Assembly: GCA_910585665.1 (NCBI GenBank)
Contig: CAJUFI010000002.1
Coordinates: 76,509 to 140,508 of the forward strand
Length of the DNA stretch: 64,000 nucleotides
Source of the DNA: an uncultured Acetatifactor sp.
GTDB lineage: Bacteria; Bacillota; Clostridia; Lachnospirales; Lachnospiraceae
Direction: 5' to 3'
The notes beneath the pieces are model-generated. The model was not told where the DNA came from. It worked only from the letters and a program-made list of their open reading frames with translations, and made no database searches. A program made the position numbers and the translations under genes. Of the stretch, positions 17,390 through 26,109 are shown piece by piece; position 1 is the stretch's first letter, and the number at the start of each line of letters is the position of its first letter.

Positions 17390-17799
17390 CTGTGCCTCGC
17401 CCTCTCATTCTGCTGCATACCGGTATAGAAATACGGAGGCTTATTATGCACTCCATTCGCAAACTTCGGTACGCTGCACGATTCGGCTGACACTTCTTTC
17501 TTCAAAGCCTCAAAATCCTTTCTCCAAAGTTCTGCCCTGTCGTGCATTGCCAGGGAAAGCGGCCCGGTCTTTGTGTCAACCTCGTAAGCAAACCGTCGGC
17601 ACAGGCTCTCCAGCAGAAAAAGTTTCGCACGTTTCCATGATTTCGGATAAGCCTCTATAGCTGCCTGTATTTCCTGATCGGTCAGCGCCGATGTGTCCGG
17701 ACCGCCCTCAACCATCGTGTCGCCCAGCTCAAACCTCATGCGGTCTTTGCCAAACTCCTTGATATTTTCCGGCTCATATGTGTATGCACTGTTCGCCAT
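17386..17799 (-). CDS. Head-tail connector protein (YqbG/gp15-like)
   Basis: 137 residues, largely helical ('TDQEIQAAIEAYPKSWKRAK', 'LLESLCRRFAYEV') and placed directly after the capsid block. Length and helical pattern fit the adaptor that docks on the portal. It overlaps the upstream gene by one base (stop/start) and the downstream gene by 4 bp. Confidence 0.72.
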   Translation of the reverse strand: MANSAYTYEPENIKEFGKDRMRFELGDTMVEGGPDTSALTDQEIQAAIEAYPKSWKRAKLFLLESLCRRFAYEVDTKTGPLSLAMHDRAELWRKDFEALKKEVSAESCSVPKFANGVHNKPPYFYTGMQQNERARHR

Positions 17800-18422
17800 T
17801 AGGTATCAGCTCCCTCCGTATTGGTGCCTGTGGTTGCGTTACCGCCTGTGGATTCGTTTGGATTGCCGGGAGTGGAGAATATGTTATCTGCCTGCTTTTT
17901 GGCGGCATCCTTGATTGTTTTCCGGGTATCTGCCGCATGGAGAAGGATCAGGACATTCTCAGATTTTACCCCTGCAATCGCCTCGGCTCCGTCCGTGGCG
18001 TTCATCTGCATAATACTGAATACCTGCTGGATTTCCTCCGGAGTTGCCGGAACCGCTGTCTGCTGTTCACTGTCTCCGGCAGAATCTCCTTTTACCGGAA
18101 TAATCATGGTGCCTTCAGATAAAAAGCCTTCTCCCTGCAGAACACCCGCCGCCTCCTGCATTTCCTGCTGCTTCTGCTCCATCTCCTGAACCGTATTGTT
18201 TACCGCCTCGTCAACCGCCTCAGCAACCATTTTTTCTACCTGCTCCAGAGTAAAAAAGGTACCAGGCTCTCCACCCGGTACCCCTTCTGCATCATTTGCA
18301 ATGGCAATGACTCCCATTTTTTCCTGCGCCCTGGCATCCGCCACAAGCTCTGCCGGGATTTCATCGCCGATATAGAACTGCCTGCCGCCGAAGCTGCAGG
18401 GCTTATTCGCAATCAATCTCAT
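17799..18422 (-). CDS. Phage head-region protein with coiled coil
   Basis: 207 residues. The first 45 residues resemble a small beta domain seen in proteins downstream of capsid genes ('FGGRQFYIGDEIPAELV'). Residues 60-95 are a Glu/Gln-rich coiled coil, and the C-terminal end is Gly/Thr/Asn-rich. Function unknown; probably a virion or head-assembly protein because it sits 12 bp after the major capsid gene. Confidence 0.6.
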   Translation of the reverse strand: MRLIANKPCSFGGRQFYIGDEIPAELVADARAQEKMGVIAIANDAEGVPGGEPGTFFTLEQVEKMVAEAVDEAVNNTVQEMEQKQQEMQEAAGVLQGEGFLSEGTMIIPVKGDSAGDSEQQTAVPATPEEIQQVFSIMQMNATDGAEAIAGVKSENVLILLHAADTRKTIKDAAKKQADNIFSTPGNPNESTGGNATTGTNTEGADT

Positions 18423-18434
18423 GGCGTTCCCTCC

Positions 18435-19463
18435 TTACACTGCCTCTGCAAAGAACATAGCCAGATCATCAGCCGTCTTTTTCATATCTGCCGCCATAAG
18501 GCCCTCAATGAACTCGGAGTGTGTGCCGTTCTCTCCCGGATAGCTCAGTACCGGAAGGATATTTCCGTTCCCCAGCATATCCCATGTGAAAATATAACCA
18601 GCGGAAGGCTCGTCGATAGCCGGAGCATCAGTCGCATAAGCCAACAGGAAAGCATTAGGATCGCCGATGTACTCCATCTTTGCTTCCTGCCCCAACTCTG
18701 CCTTATTCATGATGGACCTCTGTACCGTGATCCTGTCGATTCCGAAAAGCTGCTGCAGCACATTCAATGTGACGGATGCCGGATTGGCTGTAGAGCCGCC
18801 GTATTTTACCCTTTCCAGAATCGCCGGGTGCTTTTTCAGCGCATTGAACACATGAACACCTAATGCAAGCCTGTTCGGTTTGCGCCCTGTCTTTTCCTCC
18901 ATCTCCGTTGATTTATCATCTACAAAAGATACCGGGTCAGAGTTGCCATTGCTGAACTTAATAAACTGCCCGGATGCGGGAGTGGTGGAGTCTATGCCCG
19001 TATACTCCTGCGTCCATACGCCCTTTCTGAAGAACTTGCGGGCAAACATGGAATCCTGATGGATATTCAGCTGCCCGGCCATAGTCTTGGTTCTCTGCTG
19101 CTTCGGGTCTGCCGTCCTCGGCCCCATTCTCCGGTTGAGGTCTGTCTGCCTGATCTGGTCGATACCCATAATCATCTGGTCTACCACGCAGGCATAAGTG
19201 TCTGTATGCTCGGAAAGCACCGCCGGGTCAACCTTGCCGTATGCCGGTTTCCTGTGCCAGTTGTCACGCAACAAATCTTCCTTGTCAAAAATATAGTAAT
19301 TGTCAGAGGACAGCGTAACAGGGCAAATCGGGAAAACCGTCTTTGCAAAACTGTTCGCGTCACTCTGATAATATGCCAGCGCCACATTAGACAGCGCTGT
19401 GTGTGGTCTGAAGGCACCCTTTGCAATGTCCGCCTGGATGCCTGCTGCTGTTCTTTTCGCCAT
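18435..19463 (-). CDS. Major capsid protein
   Basis: 342 residues. The pattern 'RTADPKQQRTK', then 'RLALGVHVFNALKKHPAILE' and a closing domain ending 'FFAEAV' fits the major capsid proteins of DUF935-portal phages with an HK97-like fold. It follows the decoration-type gene and scaffold, the usual order. AGGAGG site upstream of the ATG. Confidence 0.92.
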   Translation of the reverse strand: MAKRTAAGIQADIAKGAFRPHTALSNVALAYYQSDANSFAKTVFPICPVTLSSDNYYIFDKEDLLRDNWHRKPAYGKVDPAVLSEHTDTYACVVDQMIMGIDQIRQTDLNRRMGPRTADPKQQRTKTMAGQLNIHQDSMFARKFFRKGVWTQEYTGIDSTTPASGQFIKFSNGNSDPVSFVDDKSTEMEEKTGRKPNRLALGVHVFNALKKHPAILERVKYGGSTANPASVTLNVLQQLFGIDRITVQRSIMNKAELGQEAKMEYIGDPNAFLLAYATDAPAIDEPSAGYIFTWDMLGNGNILPVLSYPGENGTHSEFIEGLMAADMKKTADDLAMFFAEAV

Positions 19464-19481
19464 TTTTCTTTACCTCCTGCA

Positions 19482-19904
19482 CTAATTCTTCTGGTATTTG
19501 GCAATCTGCACCCTGCAGTATTCATCTTTTGCTGCTGCAGAAAGTGCGATACCCACTACATAGTTACCGGCCTCCGCTTTAACGGCCAGACCGCTTGATG
19601 CCGTGACTTCCTCGCCTTTGGCAATATCGCCGCCAGCCAGGATATAGCCGATGTCCTTGATCTGGATGTCAACATCATCACCGGCATTTACTTTCCCGGA
19701 CTCCACGCCGGAAATATCATTGATCCCTGCCTCAATCAGCGCAATACCTACCAAAACTGCAGAACCGTCTGCGGCCAAAACAACATTGCCGTCCTTGTCG
19801 TATGCCAGGATGCGGTTTCTTGCATCGGCAATTTCCGCCCCGGCCTGCTCCACAATAGTCACGCTCTGGTTGATCTGCACTCCGTTAAAATTTCTGTTTG
19901 CCAT
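19482..19904 (-). CDS. Capsid decoration-like protein (DUF2190-like)
   Basis: 140 residues, Gly/Ala/Val-rich beta protein with the repeated 'AGDDVDIQIKDIGYILAGGDI' and 'NYVVGIALSAAA' motifs of capsid cement proteins. It lies between scaffold and major capsid genes. Probably stabilises the outer capsid surface. Confidence 0.8.
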   Translation of the reverse strand: MANRNFNGVQINQSVTIVEQAGAEIADARNRILAYDKDGNVVLAADGSAVLVGIALIEAGINDISGVESGKVNAGDDVDIQIKDIGYILAGGDIAKGEEVTASSGLAVKAEAGNYVVGIALSAAAKDEYCRVQIAKYQKN

Positions 19905-19924
19905 ATCCTCGTAATCCTCCTTTC

Positions 19925-21199
19925 TTAGAATCCTGCCTCGTCCTCATATTCGTCCATCAGCTCCGGATGATCCTCCCACGCCTTTGCCATTGCTGCAGTA
20001 TAGTCCAGGGAAGAATCCTTCTCCATGTAGCCTTTTGCAATAGCGTCTACCTTTGCCTCGACTGCCCCTGCTGCGTTGGAGCCGTGGCCGGATTTCCCGA
20101 TCTCGGAAAATGCGCCGGACTTCTCTACGGTTTCTACTGCCTGGTCCAGTACAGCAATCATATCGCTGTATGCCGTGCCTCCCGCCGCTTTCAGGCTCTT
20201 AAACAGAGGCACCAGCTCTTCCGGCTTCTTGCCGATGATCTCATATTTCTTTGCCACCTGGCTGAGTTCCCTCTCTTCTGTCGCCTCCCGGAACTTCTTT
20301 AATTCTTCCAGCTCTGCCTTGACTGCCGGGTGCAGGCCCTTATAAATACCTTCATCACCAGTCTGCTGCTCAGGTACCTGGGTCTGGGTCTGTGCAGGCG
20401 TCTCAGCCTGCGGTGCTGCCTTCTCTACAGTAGGCGCCGCCGGTACTTCCGTTGTGGGTGCCACCACGGGAGTGCCGCCTGCAGGCTGATCCTCTGTGCC
20501 ATAACGCTTCTCGATGCTGTCCAGAAAAGCTCTCTCTGCATCCGTCAGTTTGCTCTTGTCAATTTTCATTTCCTCTTCGTCTCCTTTCGGTTTTTCATTG
20601 TTGTCCGGTCCATCTTCCTCGGATTTCTCCTGAGATTCCGTATCTTTGGACGCTTTTTCGATTGCCTCATTCAGCCTCTCTGCCGCTGACTTCATAACCG
20701 CAAGCTCTTCCTCCGACACATCCTCCAATTTCTTCACAATGCTGGCCGTCTTTCCGCTGGACCATTGCGTGATTGATTCCTGCACTACGGTGTGGAACTC
20801 TTCAAGACTCTCCTGCATTGCTGTCTGTGCGCTGGTGCTGTCCAGTTCTCCGTCATTCAGTATTGAACAGAGGGAAGATTGCAGCGCCCAGCAAATATCC
20901 CAGATTTCATCCATAATCTTTCCATTCTTCCGCCGTTCCATCTCGTCGCTGAATGTAAACGAATCTCCTTTCTGGATTGCGTCCACTGCACTGTCGATTT
21001 CTTCCTGGTCCATTCCTGCCGCATTGCCTATAAACCCAAGCAGGCGTTTCAGAAAGCCAGTATTTTTCCCTTTGTCCTCTCCTGTCGTCTGCCCTTTTCC
21101 ATCTTTTCTCTTAATCATTCCGATATGAGCATCCGGATTAGCACCTTCGTCCACAAAATCAACTTTCCTGATTTTGAGGTTTTTCAGTTTTGTTGCCAC
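19925..21199 (-). CDS. XkdF-related scaffold-like protein
   Basis: 424 residues. The first 30 residues (LKIRKVDFVDEGANPDAHIGMIKR) match the conserved 'VDxVDxGANP' box of XkdF-type phage proteins that are fused to proteases in relatives. The rest is acidic, helical and Gln/Pro-rich (about 200-290), the composition of a scaffolding protein. The start appears to be GTG with AAAGGAGG upstream. The protease-like part is on the separate upstream gene at 21356-21814, so here the XkdF architecture seems split. Confidence 0.78.
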   Translation of the reverse strand: MATKLKNLKIRKVDFVDEGANPDAHIGMIKRKDGKGQTTGEDKGKNTGFLKRLLGFIGNAAGMDQEEIDSAVDAIQKGDSFTFSDEMERRKNGKIMDEIWDICWALQSSLCSILNDGELDSTSAQTAMQESLEEFHTVVQESITQWSSGKTASIVKKLEDVSEEELAVMKSAAERLNEAIEKASKDTESQEKSEEDGPDNNEKPKGDEEEMKIDKSKLTDAERAFLDSIEKRYGTEDQPAGGTPVVAPTTEVPAAPTVEKAAPQAETPAQTQTQVPEQQTGDEGIYKGLHPAVKAELEELKKFREATEERELSQVAKKYEIIGKKPEELVPLFKSLKAAGGTAYSDMIAVLDQAVETVEKSGAFSEIGKSGHGSNAAGAVEAKVDAIAKGYMEKDSSLDYTAAMAKAWEDHPELMDEYEDEAGF

Positions 21200-21355
21200 T
21201 TTGCTGCCTCCTTTCTTCGGATTTTATAAAACAAAGGACACCCGCTGCCGGATGCCTGTTTTACCATAAAAATATGTGCTACCTACGCCCTTTTTACGGT
21301 TCCGTAGGTAGGATTATTAGGTTGGGCGGTCTGAAAATCGCAATACGCCCCATTT
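21200..21355 (-). promoter_or_regulatory. Intergenic hairpins between prohead protease and scaffold genes
   Basis: This 156-bp gap holds a perfect 9-bp inverted repeat, CTACCTACG/CGTAGGTAG (21279-21287 with 21303-21311). Further left is a second stem GGCATCC/GGGTGTC with loop GGCAGC that is followed on the minus strand by CTTTGTTTTAT, terminator-like. No promoter consensus was found. The elements could attenuate transcription or process the structural mRNA. Confidence 0.5.
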
Positions 21356-21814
21356 TTACAGGGTGTTTTCGGCTCTTACCTCTACTCTTTCCGCCTCTCC
21401 CTCTATGGAGAACATCTGGTATGTGCCATTCTTGACCTTTTCCCACACATCCTTGTCTGTAATCTTGAAGCCGATCCACCAGCCTACCGGAAGCGTTCCT
21501 GCGGGAATACCCATAGCCTGCATTTTCTCTTCCGTGAAAACAACACTTTCAATGAGTACGGCAACACCGCCTCTTTCGTGCATTTCCCCGCCCTCACGAT
21601 AGAGCAGGACATATTCATAAGCTGCGTTCTCCAGTTCCTCCGGCTCAATAATGTCAGCCTGCCAGTCCTCAATCAGTTCTCCATCAACCCTCATAGACAC
21701 ATTCGCCCATCCAAAGGCAAGCATCTTTTCGTCGTCAGATTTCATAATCCTAAACCGGCTCTTTATGACATTATCCGGATTTGATTTCTCAATCAGTTCT
21801 GAAAATTTCCTCAT
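21356..21814 (-). CDS. XkdF-like prohead protease domain protein
   Basis: 152 residues. The sequence 'LAFGWANVSMRVDGELIEDWQADIIEPEELENAAYEYV' pattern (residues 28-65) and the 'GWWIGFKITDKDVWEKVKNG' motif are the XkdF putative serine-protease signature. It should mature the capsid/scaffold. Start chosen at MRKFSE with AAGGA 9 bp upstream; a longer frame to 21997 overlaps the head gene and lacks a ribosome site. Conserved 'GxxMFSIEGEAE' near the end. Confidence 0.85.
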   Translation of the reverse strand: MRKFSELIEKSNPDNVIKSRFRIMKSDDEKMLAFGWANVSMRVDGELIEDWQADIIEPEELENAAYEYVLLYREGGEMHERGGVAVLIESVVFTEEKMQAMGIPAGTLPVGWWIGFKITDKDVWEKVKNGTYQMFSIEGEAERVEVRAENTL

Positions 21815-21818
21815 ACCC

Positions 21819-22775
21819 TCACTTCCTTCCGCTGTACGGTGTTTCCTCAATGTATTCGATTGCACAGGCGCATCTCGGATGTGCCGGAGGCAGTAGCTTG
21901 TGACCTCTGAACAGTATCTTGCCCTTAAAGTCAAACTCCGCATCCATATCAATCTCCATGCCCTCCAGGGATGCACAGATTTCACAGACACCATCATCGC
22001 CGGATGTACTCCACCTTTTTTTCACAATCCCCAGGTAGCCTTCTGCCTGGGCCTGCCGGATTCCTTCATCAGCTCCCCTGTTATACGCAAAAGCACTCTC
22101 GGTCTGTGCAATCGTGAAGGCTCTTTCCCTGTGCTGCCTCTCAGCGTATTTCAGCGCCGCTTCCCTTGCCTTTTTACGGATGCTCTCAATCTTCATCCGT
22201 GGATGCTCTTTTCTGAGGTTCGCCACTATATTGTCATAATATCTGGCATTTGCCTTTGCCTGCCCTTCCGTAAGGCCGATGCAGGGGCGGATCAACCTCG
22301 CCAGTTCATCAACCGTATGTCCCTCTCTCATTTTCTTCGTGAGAAGTGCGGCAATAGCGTCTTTCTGCTCCTGGGTGCATACCGTGACAAAATTGGCGCC
22401 ACGTTCTCCCAGCCAGTCGAATATACCGGGAGTCTGCGTGTTAAATTCAAAAGCAAGGCTGTCAAGGATTGGTTGCCCCTTTGGCCCTGCCTCTATTGCT
22501 TTCGTCCACATATTATTCAGCCTGTCGGCTACCAATATGGAGTAGTCCTGCCTCCACAGCTCCAGCGTTTCGGTGGTAAGAGCGCCGTCAAGCACTGCCT
22601 GCCTGAGTTCCTGATAGGTAATTGCGTCCTGTTGGTCTTTCCAGAATCCGCATAGGATTTCAACAGGATCGTCACACTCGCTCTCCAGATACTCTTCAAG
22701 CCTTCGTAGGACCTCTCGGCCGTTTTCCGTCTTTACCTTCCGTACCCGCCTGGCCGGTATGATTCTTATTGACAT
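21819..22775 (-). CDS. SPP1 gp7-like head morphogenesis protein
   Basis: 318 residues. The C-terminal third has the family's 'CEICASLEGMEIDMDAEF' metal-binding-like loop and 'LPPAHPRCACAIEYIEE', diagnostic of the SPP1 gp7/Mu gpF minor head proteins that bind the portal and help DNA ejection. Start is the ATG 8 bp after AAGGAG; a GTG nine bases earlier abuts the site. It overlaps the portal gene by 80 bp. Confidence 0.93.
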   Translation of the reverse strand: MSIRIIPARRVRKVKTENGREVLRRLEEYLESECDDPVEILCGFWKDQQDAITYQELRQAVLDGALTTETLELWRQDYSILVADRLNNMWTKAIEAGPKGQPILDSLAFEFNTQTPGIFDWLGERGANFVTVCTQEQKDAIAALLTKKMREGHTVDELARLIRPCIGLTEGQAKANARYYDNIVANLRKEHPRMKIESIRKKAREAALKYAERQHRERAFTIAQTESAFAYNRGADEGIRQAQAEGYLGIVKKRWSTSGDDGVCEICASLEGMEIDMDAEFDFKGKILFRGHKLLPPAHPRCACAIEYIEETPYSGRK

Positions 22776-24177
22776 CGACAGCACTCCTTCCTAAGCGTTT
22801 TTTAGCCGCCTCTGCTTTCTCGTCCGGGATTTCTTCCCCTTCCTCGTCTGATTCCTCGCCTGCGGCTGTTTCCGGTTCAGGGGGCTGGTTCTGCTCCTGC
22901 TGATCCCTGCGTGTGCGGTCAAGTTCCCTGGTGTCGGAAGTTCTTTCCGGAAGATGCCCCACCTGCCGGATATAATCCTCCAGGCCATCATCAGGCACCA
23001 GAACACCAATCCCGGTCATATCCTTAATGAATGATGCAACTTTCGTAATGTCGGCATCCTCAATATCTCCATGTGTCATTTTCGGATATTCCGTAATTCC
23101 TGCAAAATGCTGGCCGTTAATATCAATCAGTGCAGGTATGCCCTGGCTGTTGAACGTCTCGCAGATAATATCCAGAAATGCGCCTATGGCAACGGCGAAT
23201 AGTTCCGTCTTATCAGAACTCAACGCCCAGCTTCCCGTCTTGTCATGGCCCAGGAAAATAAAATCCGCCAATACCGTCATTGCAATTCTGGTATCATAGC
23301 GATTTATGATTGCATTGGTGTCAAACTGCCGTGTGCCGCCAGAACTGAGCAACTCCAAAGTGTAACCAGCCGGAAGGACAACTCCCTCCATTTCATCCCT
23401 TCGTATGCTTCTAACCATTTCTTCAAGTCCTAAACGTGCTTTAACGGCATCCTTATTCTGGTCGTCCCATATATCCAAATCTTCCGGTCCATGAATAACA
23501 GGAAGCCCGGCCAAATCCCTCTCAATACCGATTCCTTCAATCTCCTGTATGCGACGCTTGAAGTACCAGGACCGGTATGCGTTTCTCAGGATGCTCCTGC
23601 CCTCTGGATTGTTCTTTCTTGACTTCGTGCGGAATAACAACGCCTTCTCAATAGGGATCGTGAACGTGCCAAAATCAGGAGGCGGCATCTGAGTCATACC
23701 CAACAGATTATCCTCGTTATCGTACTCCCACTGATAGAGCGTTTCCTGTGACCTGATCGGCAGTTTCCTCCAACCAATCAGACCATCGCTGTATTTACTC
23801 TTTGTCCGTGGGTCCTTCGTGTTCCCCATGCGGCGCTTATACACAATCTCGTGGTAGCTCCAGCCGTAAGTGAGGAAAGACAGGATTTCGGAAATGGTGT
23901 CTATCCATGTGTCCTGCATATCATTCATGCAACTTTCCACAAACTCAGCAGCCTCTTTGTCCTTTGCCGTATCTCCACCAGGCTCCACATTCCAATCACA
24001 CTGTCTTACCAGCATTTCTATCGCAAAAAGGATAGCGCCCACTATATCATCATTCTCTGACATTTCCGTGTAGGCTGCTATCCCTCTGTGTCCTCTCAGC
24101 TCCGGCAGGAACTCTTCGTAAATCGTTCCTCCGTATCGCCGCTGTCCTATGCGTCCAATTTCTTTATTTCCAGCCAT
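22696..24177 (-). CDS. Portal protein (DUF935, Mu gp29-like)
   Basis: 493 residues. Family marks are 'YTEMSENDDIVGAILFAIEMLVRQCDWNVE' type start (split here), 'GWSYHEIVYKRRMG' and 'LGHDKTGSWALSS'. Portals form the dodecameric DNA gate of the head. The C-terminal 70 residues are charged and partly overlap the head morphogenesis gene in another frame. Lies 11 bp after terminase. Confidence 0.93.
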   Translation of the reverse strand: MAGNKEIGRIGQRRYGGTIYEEFLPELRGHRGIAAYTEMSENDDIVGAILFAIEMLVRQCDWNVEPGGDTAKDKEAAEFVESCMNDMQDTWIDTISEILSFLTYGWSYHEIVYKRRMGNTKDPRTKSKYSDGLIGWRKLPIRSQETLYQWEYDNEDNLLGMTQMPPPDFGTFTIPIEKALLFRTKSRKNNPEGRSILRNAYRSWYFKRRIQEIEGIGIERDLAGLPVIHGPEDLDIWDDQNKDAVKARLGLEEMVRSIRRDEMEGVVLPAGYTLELLSSGGTRQFDTNAIINRYDTRIAMTVLADFIFLGHDKTGSWALSSDKTELFAVAIGAFLDIICETFNSQGIPALIDINGQHFAGITEYPKMTHGDIEDADITKVASFIKDMTGIGVLVPDDGLEDYIRQVGHLPERTSDTRELDRTRRDQQEQNQPPEPETAAGEESDEEGEEIPDEKAEAAKKRLGRSAVDVNKNHTGQAGTEGKDGKRPRGPTKA

Positions 24178-24188
24178 CTGTTCTCACC

Positions 24189-25637
24189 TCACTTTCTCCA
24201 ATAACTGCTCTTGCCTAAACTGTTGTCTGGCGGTGCTGAGTATGTCATGCCGCTTTCTATCTGGTTGAAAGCGTTTGCCCCGGCATCCACCATATCCTTA
24301 AAGTCCGACTGCGGGAACGACTCGTACTGATTGAAAAACTCATTATTCCACGGTGCAATCAGTACATCAACAAATCCCGTGTCCATTGTTTCGGTACCCT
24401 GCCACATTGCCGAAAACGGCTCCGCCCTTGTTACCTTGTCTCCAGATTCCGGCATTATCTTCACAATAAAGCCTGAGAGCAGTTTCATGTAACTCTGCGC
24501 CTGCTCTTTTCCCGCCTGGCCGGGGTCCTGCGGCAATCTCTGAACTACCCTGCCGTATGCCGCCCGGTCTGCCTGTGCGGTCATAAGCACCAGCTTTCTT
24601 ACATCTGAAGCCGACAGGCGCTTATTGATAACATCTGCCACAATGTACCTTCCACATCTTCGCTTTCCGATAAGCACACCAGCCGTATATGCCGGATTCC
24701 CCTCTTCGTCCTCTGAGGTAGCCGCCAAATCCCAACCTCTGCACCAGAGAATAATATCTTTCGGGATTTCACTCACCATATTTACCTGCGTCCTCTTGAA
24801 CATCAGGCCAGCCGCCGCCTTAATCTTCCAGTTACCGTATAGCAGCCTTTCCCTCTCTACAAGTGGCAATGCCTGCAGGTTTGCAAGATACCCTGGGTCA
24901 TTTTTCATCAGGATTTTATTGTCCTGGAGCGTACTCGCTATGAATGTCACGCTCTTAGGCATTGTCTCAGCCTCTTCACGCTTTATGTTATTTTCCATAG
25001 CAAGCTGTATTGCCTCTTCCCTGGAATCAACCCAATGGATAACATCATTCAGCCGGATCATCCAGCGTATTTTCCCTGAACGCTCCTTTATCGGATAGCC
25101 TGTTTCCTGATCTATCCACCATTCTATGAAAGTTGCTACCCAACTGTCAGCGTCCGGATTGCAGGTGGCCCGTATGTACGGCTTTACTCCCGAATCTGTC
25201 CGGTTTCGGGACATCATATAGAAAAACTGATATTCCGTGAAATGTGTCAGCTCGTCAAAGCCTATCATCGTTATCTGGGAGCCTTGCCAGTCAAGACAAT
25301 CATCGTCACTTCCAAGATGTGCGAAATTGACCGTTGCCCCTTTTGCAAAAGTCCAGTGTAGTTTTGGTGTCTTTAGCGGATAGGAACCTTGCACGAGGCT
25401 ATAAATCTTTCTGCTGCTATCCCATAATCCGCCTGGTGATGTGACCTGCGTATAATTCCTACGGAAGATAACGGCGTTAAAATCCCTATTCTTCATGTGC
25501 CTCAGCGGCTCCAGGAGCAGGCCGAAGGTTTTACCTCCCCCTGCAGCACCGCCGTAAATACAAACATCCGCCGAAGTAGCCAAAAACTTCTCCTGCGGAC
25601 CTTTCTGCGGTGCCAGTATGATTTTTTCTCTGCTCAT
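24189..25637 (-). CDS. Terminase large subunit
   Basis: 482 residues. Walker A-like 'GGAAGGGKTFG' at about 29-39, Walker B-like 'ITMIGFDELTHF' around 120-130, and a C-terminal RNase H-like nuclease domain with 'WCRGWDLAATSEDE' at about 290. It cuts and pumps phage DNA into proheads through the portal. It overlaps the small subunit gene by 4 bp. Confidence 0.95.
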   Translation of the reverse strand: MSREKIILAPQKGPQEKFLATSADVCIYGGAAGGGKTFGLLLEPLRHMKNRDFNAVIFRRNYTQVTSPGGLWDSSRKIYSLVQGSYPLKTPKLHWTFAKGATVNFAHLGSDDDCLDWQGSQITMIGFDELTHFTEYQFFYMMSRNRTDSGVKPYIRATCNPDADSWVATFIEWWIDQETGYPIKERSGKIRWMIRLNDVIHWVDSREEAIQLAMENNIKREEAETMPKSVTFIASTLQDNKILMKNDPGYLANLQALPLVERERLLYGNWKIKAAAGLMFKRTQVNMVSEIPKDIILWCRGWDLAATSEDEEGNPAYTAGVLIGKRRCGRYIVADVINKRLSASDVRKLVLMTAQADRAAYGRVVQRLPQDPGQAGKEQAQSYMKLLSGFIVKIMPESGDKVTRAEPFSAMWQGTETMDTGFVDVLIAPWNNEFFNQYESFPQSDFKDMVDAGANAFNQIESGMTYSAPPDNSLGKSSYWRK

Positions 25638-26101
25638 TCGGAATCATCCCTCCCATTATCCGGAAGGTAAATCGTAACTTCCGTATCGTTGTCGCCTCCG
25701 CCCTGGAGGTAATCCTGTGGCCTATCCTGCCAATTCTGCCGCTGCCTGTTTTTCAGCCAGAAGATTTGAGCCGTCACATCTGGAGGAACAAACTTCTTAG
25801 TCTCTTCTACCTTGACCGGCTTGATATTCCCCTCCTTGTCATACTCAACGGTTTTCTTCGTTTCGGTATATTCATACCCTGTAGCTCTCTGGTACAGGCT
25901 CCGGACAACTTTCGCATCCGATACGCCCTTACCCTCCGCCAATGCCTTACCAAATGATTCATGATCTTTGGCCCATCGGAGAATGGTACGTTTCGAGATA
26001 CCCATTGCCTCGGCAATCTCTTCGTTGGTGGCTCCCATTGCAGCCATAGACCACGCCCAGTCATCGTGGTAAAGGGCATTGTACTTTGGCTGTGCCGCCA
26101 T
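25634..26101 (-). CDS. Terminase small subunit
   Basis: 155 residues. An N-terminal helix-turn-helix ('ATNEEIAEAMGISKRTILRWAKD', residues 24-46) recognises phage DNA, followed by a helical oligomerisation part and a charged C-terminus ending near 'NDTEVTIYLPDN' as in many small terminases. Placed directly before and overlapping the large subunit. Confidence 0.92.
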   Translation of the reverse strand: MAAQPKYNALYHDDWAWSMAAMGATNEEIAEAMGISKRTILRWAKDHESFGKALAEGKGVSDAKVVRSLYQRATGYEYTETKKTVEYDKEGNIKPVKVEETKKFVPPDVTAQIFWLKNRQRQNWQDRPQDYLQGGGDNDTEVTIYLPDNGRDDSE

Positions 26102-26109
26102 GTGCTAAA

